DNA of 64,000 nt from an uncultured Burkholderiales bacterium (GCA_903871545.1 CAIQHG010000048.1:1-64000), one strand, 5' to 3'; shown: positions 52,340 to 61,148, counted from the stretch's first letter. Translations and numbers: made by a program. The notes: generated by a model from the sequence alone, not told the origin.

Positions 52340-52717
52340 TGAATTATCTTAAATTATTTAAGTCAAAGGCTTAGTCTGTTGCACAACGCTCTCCCGCTCG
52401 TAGGCAAAGTTTTAGTTGTTTTTTGCAAATCAATGTGAATTCTCATAAATGTGAACTACAAAAGATAAATCATAAAGCACATGACAACGCTTATGTTCGC
52501 TGCCGCGTAGAAAATACTTAAGCGAGAGATTACATTAGAAAAACATGAAACTCTTTGTGTCGAGCACAAGATTGATACAACGTTTGCAAATGAATATAAG
52601 TGGTCCACAGACACATTGTCCTGCTCGTGATGGAGGAAAAGATGATGATGAACTTTAATAGAAATATTTATCCTGTTTATTTTTACCGATTTACATCTAT
52701 CTCTTTGATAACTTTGT
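52340..52717. other. 378-bp AT-rich gap upstream of the patatin gene
   Basis: Mostly featureless. Near its right end GGAGG (52632-52636) lies 5 nt before three consecutive ATGs that open a 32-codon frame running into the patatin start (listed separately). No terminator or clear promoter was seen. Confidence 0.6.
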
Positions 52718-52740
52718 ATGATTCAACACACCGTTCATAA
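52642..52740 (+). CDS. Possible 32-residue leader peptide overlapping the patatin start
   Basis: A strong Shine-Dalgarno (GGAGG, 5-nt spacing) precedes ATGATGATG at 52642. The frame encodes MMMNFNRNIYPVYFYRFTSI and 12 more residues and stops at 52738-52740, inside the patatin gene. The patatin ATG at 52718 has no ribosome-binding site of its own, so re-initiation or coupling from this leader would explain its translation. Whether the peptide itself matters is unknown. Confidence 0.45.
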   Translation: MMMNFNRNIYPVYFYRFTSISLITLYDSTHRS

Positions 52741-53821
52741 ACCCAAAATCAAACCTCCAGAGAAACAGCAGATCGTTTTGGTTTTTCAGGGCGGAGGTGC
52801 GATTGGTGCTTATCAGTACGGAGCATATGAAGCTCTTCACAACAACTCCATAGAGCCAGATTGGTTAATCGGGACCTCTATTGGCGCGATAAACGGAGGG
52901 TTGATAGCGGGGAACCCCCCAGAAAAAAGAGTTAAGGCCTTAAAAACCTTTTGGGATTTAATGAAAACGCATGGGAGGAGGTCTACTTATCCATCGAAAG
53001 ACCTATTTGATTTCATGACAGTTACTATGGGTGTAGAGGGATTTTTTAGGCCTAACTATACTGCTTGGGTTTATCCCAATGCTGACCTGGGAATAGATAA
53101 AGCGTCCTACTACAGTACCGATCCTCTTCGCACTACGCTTGGGAAATTAATTAATATTGACTATTTAAATTCTAAAAACATTCGCTTGACTGTTGGCGCA
53201 GTCAACGCCAACACAGGACAGATGCGTTATTTTGACAGCAGAGATGAGGAGCTATCGATTGAACACATCATGGCTTCCGCGTCTTTGCCTCCTGCATTTC
53301 CTGCAACCCTCATCAAGGGCGAGCCGTATTGGGATGGGGGTGTATTTTCAAACACTCCAATGGAGGCAATTTTTGAAGATCGACCAAGACTTAGTTCATT
53401 GATTTTTTCAGTTCAGTTGTGGAACCCTGAGGGTGGCGAGCCTAAGAGTATCAACGGTGTCATCAATAAAATAAAAGATATTCAATACGCATCAAGAAAC
53501 CATTATTTAGAAAAAGAGCGACAGCTGCATAGGTTGAGGCACGTAATCAGAGAGTTGGGCACTAAATTAACGGATGAAGTTAAAAAAACCCCTGAAGTCA
53601 AGGAACTATTGGCTTGGGGCTGTGGCACTAAGATGCACATCATTCAACTAACTGTCGACACCGTACCGGGTGAAGATGATCTGCGAGATATTGACTTCTC
53701 AACTGAGGGGATAACAGCTCGGTACCACTCGGGATTAGAGGGAACAATAGAGGTTTTAAAGAGTAATCCATGGGTCAAGCATATTGACCCAATTGAGGGG
53801 ATACGAGTTCATCCAAATTAG
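52718..53821 (+). CDS. Patatin-like phospholipase
   Basis: Serine-aspartate lipid acyl hydrolase, 367 residues. The oxyanion loop GGGAIGAYQYG is at 25-35, the nucleophile elbow GTSIG (Ser54) at 52-56, and the catalytic Asp in WDGGVFSNTP at about 209. The C-terminal third is helical and charged (RNHYLEKERQLHRLRHVIREL). No signal peptide, so it is probably cytoplasmic or membrane-associated; related proteins act on membrane lipids or polyhydroxyalkanoate. The stop overlaps the convergent barrel gene by 4 bases. Confidence 0.88.
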   Translation: MIQHTVHKPKIKPPEKQQIVLVFQGGGAIGAYQYGAYEALHNNSIEPDWLIGTSIGAINGGLIAGNPPEKRVKALKTFWDLMKTHGRRSTYPSKDLFDFMTVTMGVEGFFRPNYTAWVYPNADLGIDKASYYSTDPLRTTLGKLINIDYLNSKNIRLTVGAVNANTGQMRYFDSRDEELSIEHIMASASLPPAFPATLIKGEPYWDGGVFSNTPMEAIFEDRPRLSSLIFSVQLWNPEGGEPKSINGVINKIKDIQYASRNHYLEKERQLHRLRHVIRELGTKLTDEVKKTPEVKELLAWGCGTKMHIIQLTVDTVPGEDDLRDIDFSTEGITARYHSGLEGTIEVLKSNPWVKHIDPIEGIRVHPN

Positions 53822-54468
53822 AACCTTCTCGTCACCCCAACAGATGCTAGATTTGATTTAAGTGCACTGTCCCCGCCGATAGAGTCGTAATGGTTCAAAC
53901 TGAAACGAAGGTCCGTAGATGCTCCCATTGGCAAGTCGTAACCAAGTCCGTAAAACTTTCCCATACCACTTTGGTTTTGCGATTGGCTATATCCGCCTAA
54001 GCTGGTACTGACATTCCCCAGCTGTTTCTCTTTATATTGTGTAGCGCCAAGGTCTATAAAAACGTATTTAAAGACCGGCAATTGAACTGGATGCAAGACT
54101 AAGCCTAAATCAGCTCCTGAGTAAGAAGCGTTAAAAGAGCCTGAATAATTTGTATTTAGCGCGCTTATACCTGAAAAAGTTAAAGTTTGATTTGCTGTCT
54201 GTGCATAGCCCAGTTCAACTGCAATATATTTGTTCAGCAATATTCCGCCAAACAACCGGTACGCCGCCGCCCCGTTATTTTGCGATGATTGGGAGGTGCC
54301 GCCAACCGCATTTGTGAGTTCTGAATTTACGGTCGAGGTTTGGTCAGAGAGCTGAGAAAATCCTGCACTTGCGCCTAGATAAATATTTTTTGGGGTCTCT
54401 TGTCCGTAGGTATTTAGTCCTAAGCAAAGTAGAGCTAAATTGCAAGTAAGTTTAAAGTAATTGTTCAT
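53818..54468 (-). CDS. Outer-membrane beta-barrel protein (OmpA-like barrel domain)
   Basis: A 216-residue protein with a Sec signal (likely cut near NTYG or shortly after) and an eight-strand-type barrel: IYLGASAGFSQLSDQ, YRLFGGILLNKYIAVELGYAQ, KYVFIDLGATQYKEKQ, DLRFSLNHYDSIGG and C-terminal LASVGVTRRF ending in Phe. It lacks the periplasmic OmpA peptidoglycan-binding domain. Function unknown. Confidence 0.78.
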   Translation of the reverse strand: MNNYFKLTCNLALLCLGLNTYGQETPKNIYLGASAGFSQLSDQTSTVNSELTNAVGGTSQSSQNNGAAAYRLFGGILLNKYIAVELGYAQTANQTLTFSGISALNTNYSGSFNASYSGADLGLVLHPVQLPVFKYVFIDLGATQYKEKQLGNVSTSLGGYSQSQNQSGMGKFYGLGYDLPMGASTDLRFSLNHYDSIGGDSALKSNLASVGVTRRF

Positions 54469-54892
54469 GGAGTTAATTTTTAATTGAGTTAATTTCTAAA
54501 AAACCGTTTGCGCAACTGTCAAGAGAGTCTTGATATGGGCACATTTACGCCGGAATGCAAATTTGGCGATTGAAGTTAATAAGATAGAAAGCAGAAAAAC
54601 ATCTTACCTCTCGCATCCTCTGGGGTCTGCTTGACCATTCCTAGGGTGAATATAGGCCAGATAACCCTTGGTGAATGTTTCCCACCACTCATATACAAAT
54701 AGTCAGGCTTAATAAAAGTAGAGCTACGGACACCGTAGCTATGCATCTAGATTTTTAAAACTATATTTGCCTTTTCGCTGAAATTAGGTCGGTAAAAAAA
54801 GCAGTTTTAAATATATTTCAAAAGAGCGCTGTCGTACAGATCTCTAAAGTTACTTAGGGTAAATTAAAAGTTCAAAAAAAAGGACGGCCAAA
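54469..54892. other. 424-bp gap with an orphan hairpin
   Basis: No gene was found. AGCTACGG (54722-54729), loop ACA, CCGTAGCT (54733-54740) is a perfect 8-bp hairpin, not next to a gene end. The rest is AT-rich. Confidence 0.6.
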
Positions 54893-55048
54893 TTGCTATT
54901 TAATATCATCCTCATCGTGTTGTTCTTTATGGTAATAGGGGCCATACCAACTTGGCCCCACAGTAGAGGCTGGGGCTATTATCCGAGTGGCTCCCTAGGC
55001 TTAGTGTTATTAATTTTGATAATTTTGATGCTAACAGGTCGATTTTAA
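54893..55048 (+). CDS. DUF3309 small membrane protein
   Basis: Short 51-residue protein of the DUF3309 family, recognised by IGAIPTWPHSRGWGYYPSGS followed by LGLVLLILIILML. Two hydrophobic segments flank the conserved Trp/Gly-rich loop. The start is TTG 54893, 8 nt after AGGA; no in-frame ATG exists before residue 13. Members are common in proteobacteria and of unknown function, often near stress genes. Confidence 0.82.
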   Translation: MLFNIILIVLFFMVIGAIPTWPHSRGWGYYPSGSLGLVLLILIILMLTGRF

Positions 55049-55156
55049 GAGATTCAAAATAGTTTCATTTTTTAAAAAAGATCGTTATTTTTTTCTCTCT
55101 AATCGGCCCAAAATTCCTAATGCTTTGAAATGTATTTCGTGCATATAAATAGGAAA

Positions 55157-55169
55157 AGAAGATTCTTCT
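55157..55169. promoter_or_regulatory. 6-1-6 palindrome upstream of the ferritin-like gene
   Basis: AGAAGA-T-TCTTCT lies about 115 bp before the ferritin-like start, in the only gap that could hold its promoter. It may be an operator; there is no proof. Confidence 0.3.
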
Positions 55170-55283
55170 CAGTCAATAGATCTCGACTCAAAAAAGGATG
55201 CTTGACTAAAAGTTTTTTGCATAGCACTGAAGAGATCTTACTTTAGCGAAGCAACATTGCCCCTTTAACTAACGGAGAATGAA

Positions 55284-55826
55284 TTGACAAAAGTAGCACC
55301 ACTGACCAACATAGAGACGATACGTGAAAACGCGCGCAAACACATTGAGCAAGGCGCAGTAACTGCGGACTATCCCGCAGACCTTAAAGTGGTCCTTGCG
55401 CATCTTAACACTGCGCTAGCTACTGAATTAGTTTGTGTGCTGCGCTATCGCCGCCACCACTTCATGTCAAAAGGAATTCTCGCACCGGCTGTAGCTGCCG
55501 AGTTTTTGAACCACTCCAACGAAGAACTTGGTCACGCCGACTTATTGGCCGAACGCATTGTGCAACTTGGCGGATCCCCCGACTTCGCTCCGCCCGGCCT
55601 CGTCGAGCGAAGTCTCGCTGAGTATGTTGAAGGTTCCTCCCTCCAAGACCGGATTTACGAAAATCTAGTGGCCGAGAGGATCGCTGTCAATAGCTACCGT
55701 GACCTTATCAGGTATCTTGGCGCGGACGACCCCACCACCAGCGAAATGTTAAAAACCATTTTGGCGGTCGAAGAAGGACATGCCAATGAGCTTGCTGATC
55801 TGATCCAACATTTTCCACGCAGCTAA
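55284..55826 (+). CDS. Ferritin-like/bacterioferritin-type protein
   Basis: A 180-residue four-helix-bundle protein of the ferritin-like superfamily. Probable diiron ligands are in LATELVCVLRYRRHHF, EELGHADLLAERI (ExxH), ENLVAERIAVNSYRD, and VEEGHANELADL (ExxH), the spacing expected of two helix pairs. The start is TTG 55284, preceded by GGAG; an ATG five bases earlier is out of frame and stops at once. It may store iron or detoxify peroxide. A 138-residue gene follows 33 bp downstream, probably in one operon. Confidence 0.82.
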   Translation: MTKVAPLTNIETIRENARKHIEQGAVTADYPADLKVVLAHLNTALATELVCVLRYRRHHFMSKGILAPAVAAEFLNHSNEELGHADLLAERIVQLGGSPDFAPPGLVERSLAEYVEGSSLQDRIYENLVAERIAVNSYRDLIRYLGADDPTTSEMLKTILAVEEGHANELADLIQHFPRS

Positions 55827-55859
55827 TCAAGAGCTTCAAACCCAGCAATTAGGAAAAGC

Positions 55860-56276
55860 ATGAATAAAAAAGACTTGCCGACGACTTTCGGTATATTCAA
55901 GCCAGTTGGGCACACGCTTATTGCCTTTCATACAACCGCAGAGCTCACGAGTGCGCAAGCCGATTTAGCAAGGCTTGGCTTTGAGCAAGATTCGATGGTA
56001 CTTTACAGCGACACCGAAATGTTGGCACAAGTTGACAAAGAGCTTGAGCATGTAAGTCCCATGGCAAATTTTGGCTATGAATTAGATTTGATTCATATTC
56101 ATAGGGAGCTAGCGCAAGATGGTTGCTGTTTCTTAGTCGTCAAAGCAGATACCGATGCGTTGGAGAAACTAGTCTCTGATATGGTGCGCTCAATCAAACC
56201 TGCCTCTGCGCAGCAATACGGGCATTTTATGATCGAAGATCTGACCGAGAAACCCCCAGGACGCGTCCAAGCATAA
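55860..56276 (+). CDS. Hypothetical protein cotranscribed with the ferritin-like gene
   Basis: Not firmly recognised. It is a soluble 138-residue protein with alternating strand and helix segments: GHTLIAFHTTAELTSAQADLARLG, SMVLYSDTEMLAQVDKEL, then GCCFLVVKADTDALEKLVSDMV. This pattern recalls the ferredoxin-like general-stress (YflT/GSP17M) fold, but no sequence motif proves it. GGAAAAGC precedes the ATG. Pairing with the ferritin-like gene suggests a stress or iron-related role. Confidence 0.65.
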   Translation: MNKKDLPTTFGIFKPVGHTLIAFHTTAELTSAQADLARLGFEQDSMVLYSDTEMLAQVDKELEHVSPMANFGYELDLIHIHRELAQDGCCFLVVKADTDALEKLVSDMVRSIKPASAQQYGHFMIEDLTEKPPGRVQA

Positions 56277-56317
56277 GTGACTGATACAAGATGGCGGATT
56301 TTTAGTATTTAAAGCCG

Positions 56318-57340
56318 CTATGAGTGACCAAGCACAGTGCGCGGTTCATAGGCTTTTTCTAGCAGTAAGATCTCGCTAGGACTGAGGGTCACATTTAGTG
56401 CAGCCACTGCATGATCAACATGGAAGTCTTTACTTACACCGGCGATAGGTGCGGTCACTCCCCTATGTAGCAACCAAGCATAGGCAAGCGTCGCCGCCTC
56501 GATGTGCTTTTGTTGCGCCAGCAAATGCAGCGCTTGGCGAACCTGTAAGTCAGACGCGCGGCCGTAGAACTTGCTTTGCGCATCATCAGTTTCACTGCGG
56601 GGGGTGACCCTTGCTATTTCACCAGATGGATCGCTCACCAAAAAGCCGCGTGCAAGGGGACTCCAGGGCAGCAGGGCCACTCCCGCATCTTTACAAAGCG
56701 GGATCATCTCCCGCTCCTCCTCTCGGTAAACGAGGTTGTAATGGTTTTGCATGCTTACAAAGCGGGTCCACCCGTTTTGCTGCGCTATTTGTTGCATCTT
56801 GGCGAACTGCCAAGCCCACATGCTGCTCGCTCCGAGGTAACGGACCTTGCCTGCCTTCACCACGTCGTTAAGCGCCTCCATTGTCTCTTCTATCGGAGTC
56901 TCCTGGTCGAAGCGGTGAATCTGGTAAAGATCAATGTAGTCAGTTCCTAGGCGGCGCAGCGATGCGTCGACTGCGTGGAAGATTCGCTTTCGGCTTAAAC
57001 CATCAAGATTGGGGCGGTGGCTAAAAGATGCTGAATTTACGCCTTCAAAGTCCATATCCACCGGGTTGAAAACTTTTGTGGCTATCACTATCTCCTCGCG
57101 CCGTGCACCAGGGAACATCTCGGCCAAGCATTGACCCGTTATTTTTTCGCATTCGCCGCCAGAATAGGTGTCAGCGGTATCAAAAAAATTAATGCCCTGC
57201 TCGACCGCACGGTGAAAGAGTGGCCGCGCTGAGGCTTGATCTAACATCCAAGGGCGCCACTCAGGCGAACCAAAAGTGAGTGTGCCCAAGCAGATACGAG
57301 ACACCTTTAAGCCGGTGCTGCCAAGACGGACGTATTGCAT
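56318..57340 (-). CDS. Aldo/keto reductase
   Basis: NADPH-dependent oxidoreductase of the AKR superfamily (Tas/YajO-like group), 340 residues. The catalytic tetrad is visible: Asp and Tyr in FFDTADTYSGGE, Lys in VIATKVF, His in LYQIHRFD. The cofactor-binding end reads TAPIAGVSKDFHVDHAVAAL. It is the last gene of a minus-strand cluster with a Bug receptor and an RraA-family protein, which suggests catabolism of a carboxylate. Base composition of this cluster is visibly GC-richer than the genes at 46-55 kb. Confidence 0.9.
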   Translation of the reverse strand: MQYVRLGSTGLKVSRICLGTLTFGSPEWRPWMLDQASARPLFHRAVEQGINFFDTADTYSGGECEKITGQCLAEMFPGARREEIVIATKVFNPVDMDFEGVNSASFSHRPNLDGLSRKRIFHAVDASLRRLGTDYIDLYQIHRFDQETPIEETMEALNDVVKAGKVRYLGASSMWAWQFAKMQQIAQQNGWTRFVSMQNHYNLVYREEEREMIPLCKDAGVALLPWSPLARGFLVSDPSGEIARVTPRSETDDAQSKFYGRASDLQVRQALHLLAQQKHIEAATLAYAWLLHRGVTAPIAGVSKDFHVDHAVAALNVTLSPSEILLLEKAYEPRTVLGHS

Positions 57341-57361
57341 AAGAGAGATTAGGAGTTTTGC

Positions 57362-58327
57362 TTATTGGGGCTCAATGCCGGCTTGTTTGATGATTTGACC
57401 GTACATCGTGGAGTCGGTTCGGATCACGTCGCTCATGGACTGCGGCGTTCCTCCGATCGGATCTAAGCTAATTTCTGCGAGTTGCTTGCCCATATCGGCC
57501 GCGAGCGCCTTGTTGAGGTCCGCGTTTAAACGGTCAACTATGGCCTTAGGTGTTCCCGCGGGAGCAGCTAATCCGATCCAAGTGACAGACTCGTAGCCAG
57601 GGACACCGGCTTCTGCGACAGTTGGCAAGTTAGGTAGTAGGGGTGAGCGCTTCGCGCTTGTAATAGCAAGGCCCCTCAGCTTATTGCCAGTGACGTACTG
57701 CAAAGCTGTTGGAGAAGTCTCAAACATCGACTGGATTTGACCCCCAAGTAGATCATTCAAAGCTGGAGCACCTCCTTTGTAAGGAACATGCAAAACTTTT
57801 GCGCCAGTCGCCATCTCAAACTGCTTGGCAGCAATGTCCTGCCCAGTTCCGATACCCGCGCTGCCCATTGTGATCTTTTCGGGCTGTGCCTTGGCAAGCG
57901 CTATCAGTTCTTTCACGCTGTTGACCGGCACCGAGGGGTGAACCATCAAGATGTTGGGCTGATTGACAAGACGGATGATTGGCGTGAAGTCATTGAATGG
58001 GTCAAAGCCGGTTCTTTTAAACAAGTGAATGTTTGCAGCTAAAACCCCAGAACTAGTGACGAAGAGCGTGTTGCCGTCGGGATTTGTCTTTGCGACAAAT
58101 TCTGCGGCGATATTTCCAGAAGCGCCGGCGCGGTTGTCAACAAGGAAGGGTTGCCCCAAAGAGTCTGTAAGTCTCTTGGCAACTATGCGAGCCACCATGT
58201 CTACGCTACCTCCGGGTGGAAACGGCACTACGATCTTAACCGGCCCGGAAGGCCAAGTTTGAGCCGAGGCGATTCCAAAGCCTAAGATCAAGACAAAAAA
58301 TACACTTTGGCGAAAGTATTTGAACAT
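57362..58327 (-). CDS. Bug family tripartite tricarboxylate receptor
   Basis: TctC/Bug periplasmic receptor, 321 residues, with a Sec signal (cut after ASAQ). Motifs: TWPSGPVKIVVPFPPGGSVDM, VDNRAGASGNIAAEFVA, MGSAGIGTGQDIA, HVPYKGGAPALNDLLGG and TWIGLAAPAGTPKAIVDRLN. No TctAB partners are adjacent. Located between the aldo/keto reductase and the RraA-family gene, it probably binds the compound that those enzymes handle. Confidence 0.9.
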   Translation of the reverse strand: MFKYFRQSVFFVLILGFGIASAQTWPSGPVKIVVPFPPGGSVDMVARIVAKRLTDSLGQPFLVDNRAGASGNIAAEFVAKTNPDGNTLFVTSSGVLAANIHLFKRTGFDPFNDFTPIIRLVNQPNILMVHPSVPVNSVKELIALAKAQPEKITMGSAGIGTGQDIAAKQFEMATGAKVLHVPYKGGAPALNDLLGGQIQSMFETSPTALQYVTGNKLRGLAITSAKRSPLLPNLPTVAEAGVPGYESVTWIGLAAPAGTPKAIVDRLNADLNKALAADMGKQLAEISLDPIGGTPQSMSDVIRTDSTMYGQIIKQAGIEPQ

Positions 58328-58378
58328 ACTGGGGACTCCTTGTTGTTAAGGTAAGAGAAAGGGAAATTGACGTAGGCT

Positions 58379-59056
58379 TTAACTCTGTTTTTGTTTCTCA
58401 AGCACACTTAGGATAACCTGAGTAGTCCCCATTATGTCTGGGTACTTTTCCCCGGCATCGATGCGGGCGAGCGTGCGCTTTTCTTCCTCCATCATCTTTA
58501 GCGCGCGGCGCACTGAGTACTCGATGTCCTCAGGTGGCATGACCAGTATGCCGTTCTCATCGGCCAAGATAGCATCTCCTGGATTAACGGCTACACCACC
58601 ACAGCTGACAGTGACACCAAATTCGCCGCCAAGTCCCAAAGTCTTAACCGTCACAGCTGAGGTTCCACGAGACCATACAGGGACACCGTATTGGCGCAGT
58701 TCTCCCAGGTCAGTGACGAGTCCGTCCACAATAATTCCGGCAACCCCCGCAGCCCGAGCCGCATAAGCAACTGCTCCACCAAGAGAGGCAATCGACATGT
58801 CACCGCAGCGGTCGATTATTATGAAGTCCCCAGGCCTTGCCTGCCCAACGGCGTAGTGGACCATTGCTCCGTCCATGCCTGGCATGCGGATGGTGATTGC
58901 GGTGCCTGCAACGCGACGATCTTGGAAATGGGCACGAATGTCGGGGCACATAAACCCTGTATAGCGAAAGTGTCCTATGACTGCTGGTTCCGCTTGTACA
59001 AGAAGTTTCAATAATTGGGTATCGATTGCGGGGGGGAGAGGATTTATTTTGTACAT
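58379..59056 (-). CDS. RraA-family protein (HMG/CHA aldolase-like)
   Basis: A 225-residue member of the RraA/4-hydroxy-4-methyl-2-oxoglutarate aldolase family. Family motifs: RMPGMDGAMVHYAV, GDFIIIDRCGDMSIASLGG, AGIIVDGLVTDLGEL and PGDAILADENGILVMP. Pyruvate aldolases of this family usually have Arg-Asp in the DGxxRD position; here it reads GLVTD, so the Arg is replaced by Thr, and aldolase activity is uncertain. First gene of the cluster with the Bug receptor and aldo/keto reductase. Confidence 0.85.
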   Translation of the reverse strand: MYKINPLPPAIDTQLLKLLVQAEPAVIGHFRYTGFMCPDIRAHFQDRRVAGTAITIRMPGMDGAMVHYAVGQARPGDFIIIDRCGDMSIASLGGAVAYAARAAGVAGIIVDGLVTDLGELRQYGVPVWSRGTSAVTVKTLGLGGEFGVTVSCGGVAVNPGDAILADENGILVMPPEDIEYSVRRALKMMEEEKRTLARIDAGEKYPDIMGTTQVILSVLEKQKQS

Positions 59057-59356
59057 TGAATTATCCTAAAAGTGCGAGAACTAGAAACTAGTGAATGATA
59101 AACTGTGGGGGTAAGTTTACTAACAGCATTTAGATTTTACTCAACCCGTTTGTCATTTAATTTGAGTAGAGGAGTCTTTACACTCCCTGACGTGATGAAG
59201 ATGTGATTCGATTATGTGTAGCATTCAGATTAGCATGAGTAGCTTATTGGACGTCAGTTTAATAGGGCCGCGGTCAACAAATAGCTTTTTTGTTAGGGAT
59301 CTGAAGGGGTGCACTGACGTAAGTAGGAGAAAATATACCAAAAGGAGAATTTCATC
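59057..59356. other. 300-bp divergent gap between the RraA and persulfide dioxygenase genes
   Basis: Holds the promoters of two divergent units. AAAGGAG (59341-59347) is the ribosome-binding site for the GTG at 59357. No gene or strong repeat was seen. Confidence 0.55.
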
Positions 59357-60466
59357 GTGATAATTCATCAGCTTTTTGACGACGAGTCGTGCACTTATAC
59401 CTACTTACTGGTGGATGAAAGTACCCAGGAGGCCCTCATCGTTGACCCAGTGGATACAAAACTTGAGAGGGACTTAGCTATTATCAGGCGAGATAACCTA
59501 CGTGTTAGGTGGATCTTAGAGACTCACGCGCATGCAGATCACATTACTAGTTCGGCTAAGTTGGCTGAATTAACGGGTGGGAAAGTAGCGGCACCAAAAG
59601 CCTGTGATATCGGTACTGCAACTTGGCAGTTGGAAGATCAAAACCAAATAACATTCGGTATTCAAAAACTAACTGCTTTAAGCACCCCAGGTCATACGAA
59701 GGGAAGTATGTCTTTCGTATGCGCCAACAATGTGTTCACAGGTGATACGCTGTTAATTAACGGATGCGGCAGAACTGACTTTCAGTCTGGTAGTTCAGAA
59801 GAAATTTATAACAGTATTACCAACATACTCTTTAAATTACCCGACGAAACTGTCGTGTGGCCAGGGCACGACTACAACAATAGAAAAAGCTCAACCATTG
59901 GCATTGAAAAACAATCCAACACTAGATTGGCGGGAAAAACCAAGCAAGAGTTTATTCAACTCATGTCTGAACTCAAACTAGCTAAACCCAAAAGAATTGA
60001 TGAGGCAGTGCCCGCAAATAAGCTCTCAGGTTTGAGGCATGATGCCAATGAATATCAATCTAGAGATCTATGTCCTGCACAAGGCTATGCTGGAGATATC
60101 TCAAGTCATATGGCCTGGAGTTGGGTGCAATCTAACCAGGCTGTACTAATAGACGTGAGAACGCAAGCTGAATTAGAGTGGGTTGGATTTATCCCTGCAG
60201 CCATTTCAGTGCCTTGGAAAAACTCACCAGACATGACGCTAAACACTAATTTTGATCAGGATATCAAAGGAGTTTACGCCGAGAAAAAGGTTGTATTTCT
60301 TTGCAGGAGTGGGGTTCGCTCCATCGCGGCGGCTAAGAGAGCGACTGATTTAGGAATTGAAGCCTATAACATTTTGGATGGCTTTGAAGGTGATATCGAC
60401 TCCAATGCGCAAAGAGGTCGCAAAGGCGGTTGGAAGACCAGTGGGTTACCCTGGCGACAAAATTAA
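59357..60466 (+). CDS. Persulfide dioxygenase-rhodanese fusion
   Basis: Two-domain sulfur enzyme, 369 residues. The N-terminal ETHE1-like metallo-beta-lactamase domain has THAHADH (56-62), STPGHTKGSMSF, FTGDTLLINGCGRTDFQ and VWPGHDYNN, the ligand and signature set of glutathione-persulfide dioxygenases. A linker (about 180-245) leads to a rhodanese domain with VLIDVRTQAELEWVGFIP and the active loop LCRSGVRS. Such fusions oxidise persulfide sulfur to sulfite and let the rhodanese use it. GTG start with a strong Shine-Dalgarno. A methyltransferase follows 34 bp downstream. Confidence 0.88.
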   Translation: MIIHQLFDDESCTYTYLLVDESTQEALIVDPVDTKLERDLAIIRRDNLRVRWILETHAHADHITSSAKLAELTGGKVAAPKACDIGTATWQLEDQNQITFGIQKLTALSTPGHTKGSMSFVCANNVFTGDTLLINGCGRTDFQSGSSEEIYNSITNILFKLPDETVVWPGHDYNNRKSSTIGIEKQSNTRLAGKTKQEFIQLMSELKLAKPKRIDEAVPANKLSGLRHDANEYQSRDLCPAQGYAGDISSHMAWSWVQSNQAVLIDVRTQAELEWVGFIPAAISVPWKNSPDMTLNTNFDQDIKGVYAEKKVVFLCRSGVRSIAAAKRATDLGIEAYNILDGFEGDIDSNAQRGRKGGWKTSGLPWRQN

Positions 60467-60500
60467 AAATTCTCGCATATCAATGTAAGGACAAAAATTT

Positions 60501-61148
60501 ATGAACCAATTTACAAATCCACTTCATCGTTGGAATGAAAGATTTTCAAACGAGGGGTATCTTTTTGGGCGAGATCCTAATCAGTACCTCAAAGAACAAG
60601 TTCTTCATCAAATTAAATTGCCAAAATTGGCCAACCCAAAGACACTTTGCATCGCTGATGGAGAGGGTCGAAACAGTGTTTGGCTTGCAGGGCAAGGACA
60701 TACTGTTACTGCTTTTGATTTTTCGCCAATAGCAGTAGATAAAGCCAAAAAATTAGCCGATGAAAACTCTGTAAGTGTTGACTTTAATTGCTGCGGGTGG
60801 GATGGCTTTGATTGGACACCATCCACCTATGATTACGTAATCGGAATATTCTTTCAGTTTGTTGATCCCTTTGATAGAGAGAAGCTTTTCAAGCAAATGG
60901 ATATTTCTTTGAGATTGGGCGGCGTATTAATCATTCAAGGGTACGGAGTTGATCAATTAAAGTACAACACCGGCGGGCCTGGTAAGTTGGATCATTTATA
61001 TGAAGAGCAAATCCTAAAAGATCAGTTTTCTAATTACGAAGTATTGGACTTGCGCACTTATGTAGCTGAAGTAAATGAAGGAGCTGCGCATAAAGGGATG
61101 TCGTCTTTAGTCGGTATGACGGCATTAAAATCAACCTTTAAGAATTAA
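60501..61148 (+). CDS. SAM-dependent methyltransferase (TPMT/TehB-like)
   Basis: Class I methyltransferase, 215 residues. The N-terminal HRWNERFSNEGYLFGRDPNQYL is typical of the thiopurine/tellurite-type methyltransferase group. The SAM-binding region is LCIADGEGRNSVWLAGQGH followed by VTAFDFSPIAVDKAKKLA. Related enzymes methylate thiols, sulfide, selenite or tellurite. Being next to persulfide dioxygenase, it may methylate a reduced sulfur species, but this is inference. Confidence 0.83.
   Translation: MNQFTNPLHRWNERFSNEGYLFGRDPNQYLKEQVLHQIKLPKLANPKTLCIADGEGRNSVWLAGQGHTVTAFDFSPIAVDKAKKLADENSVSVDFNCCGWDGFDWTPSTYDYVIGIFFQFVDPFDREKLFKQMDISLRLGGVLIIQGYGVDQLKYNTGGPGKLDHLYEEQILKDQFSNYEVLDLRTYVAEVNEGAAHKGMSSLVGMTALKSTFKN

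Noticed and set aside
52545-52658. 37-codon frame (MKLFVSSTRL...) before the patatin gene
   Set aside because: No ribosome-binding site and it overlaps the better-supported leader frame at 52642.
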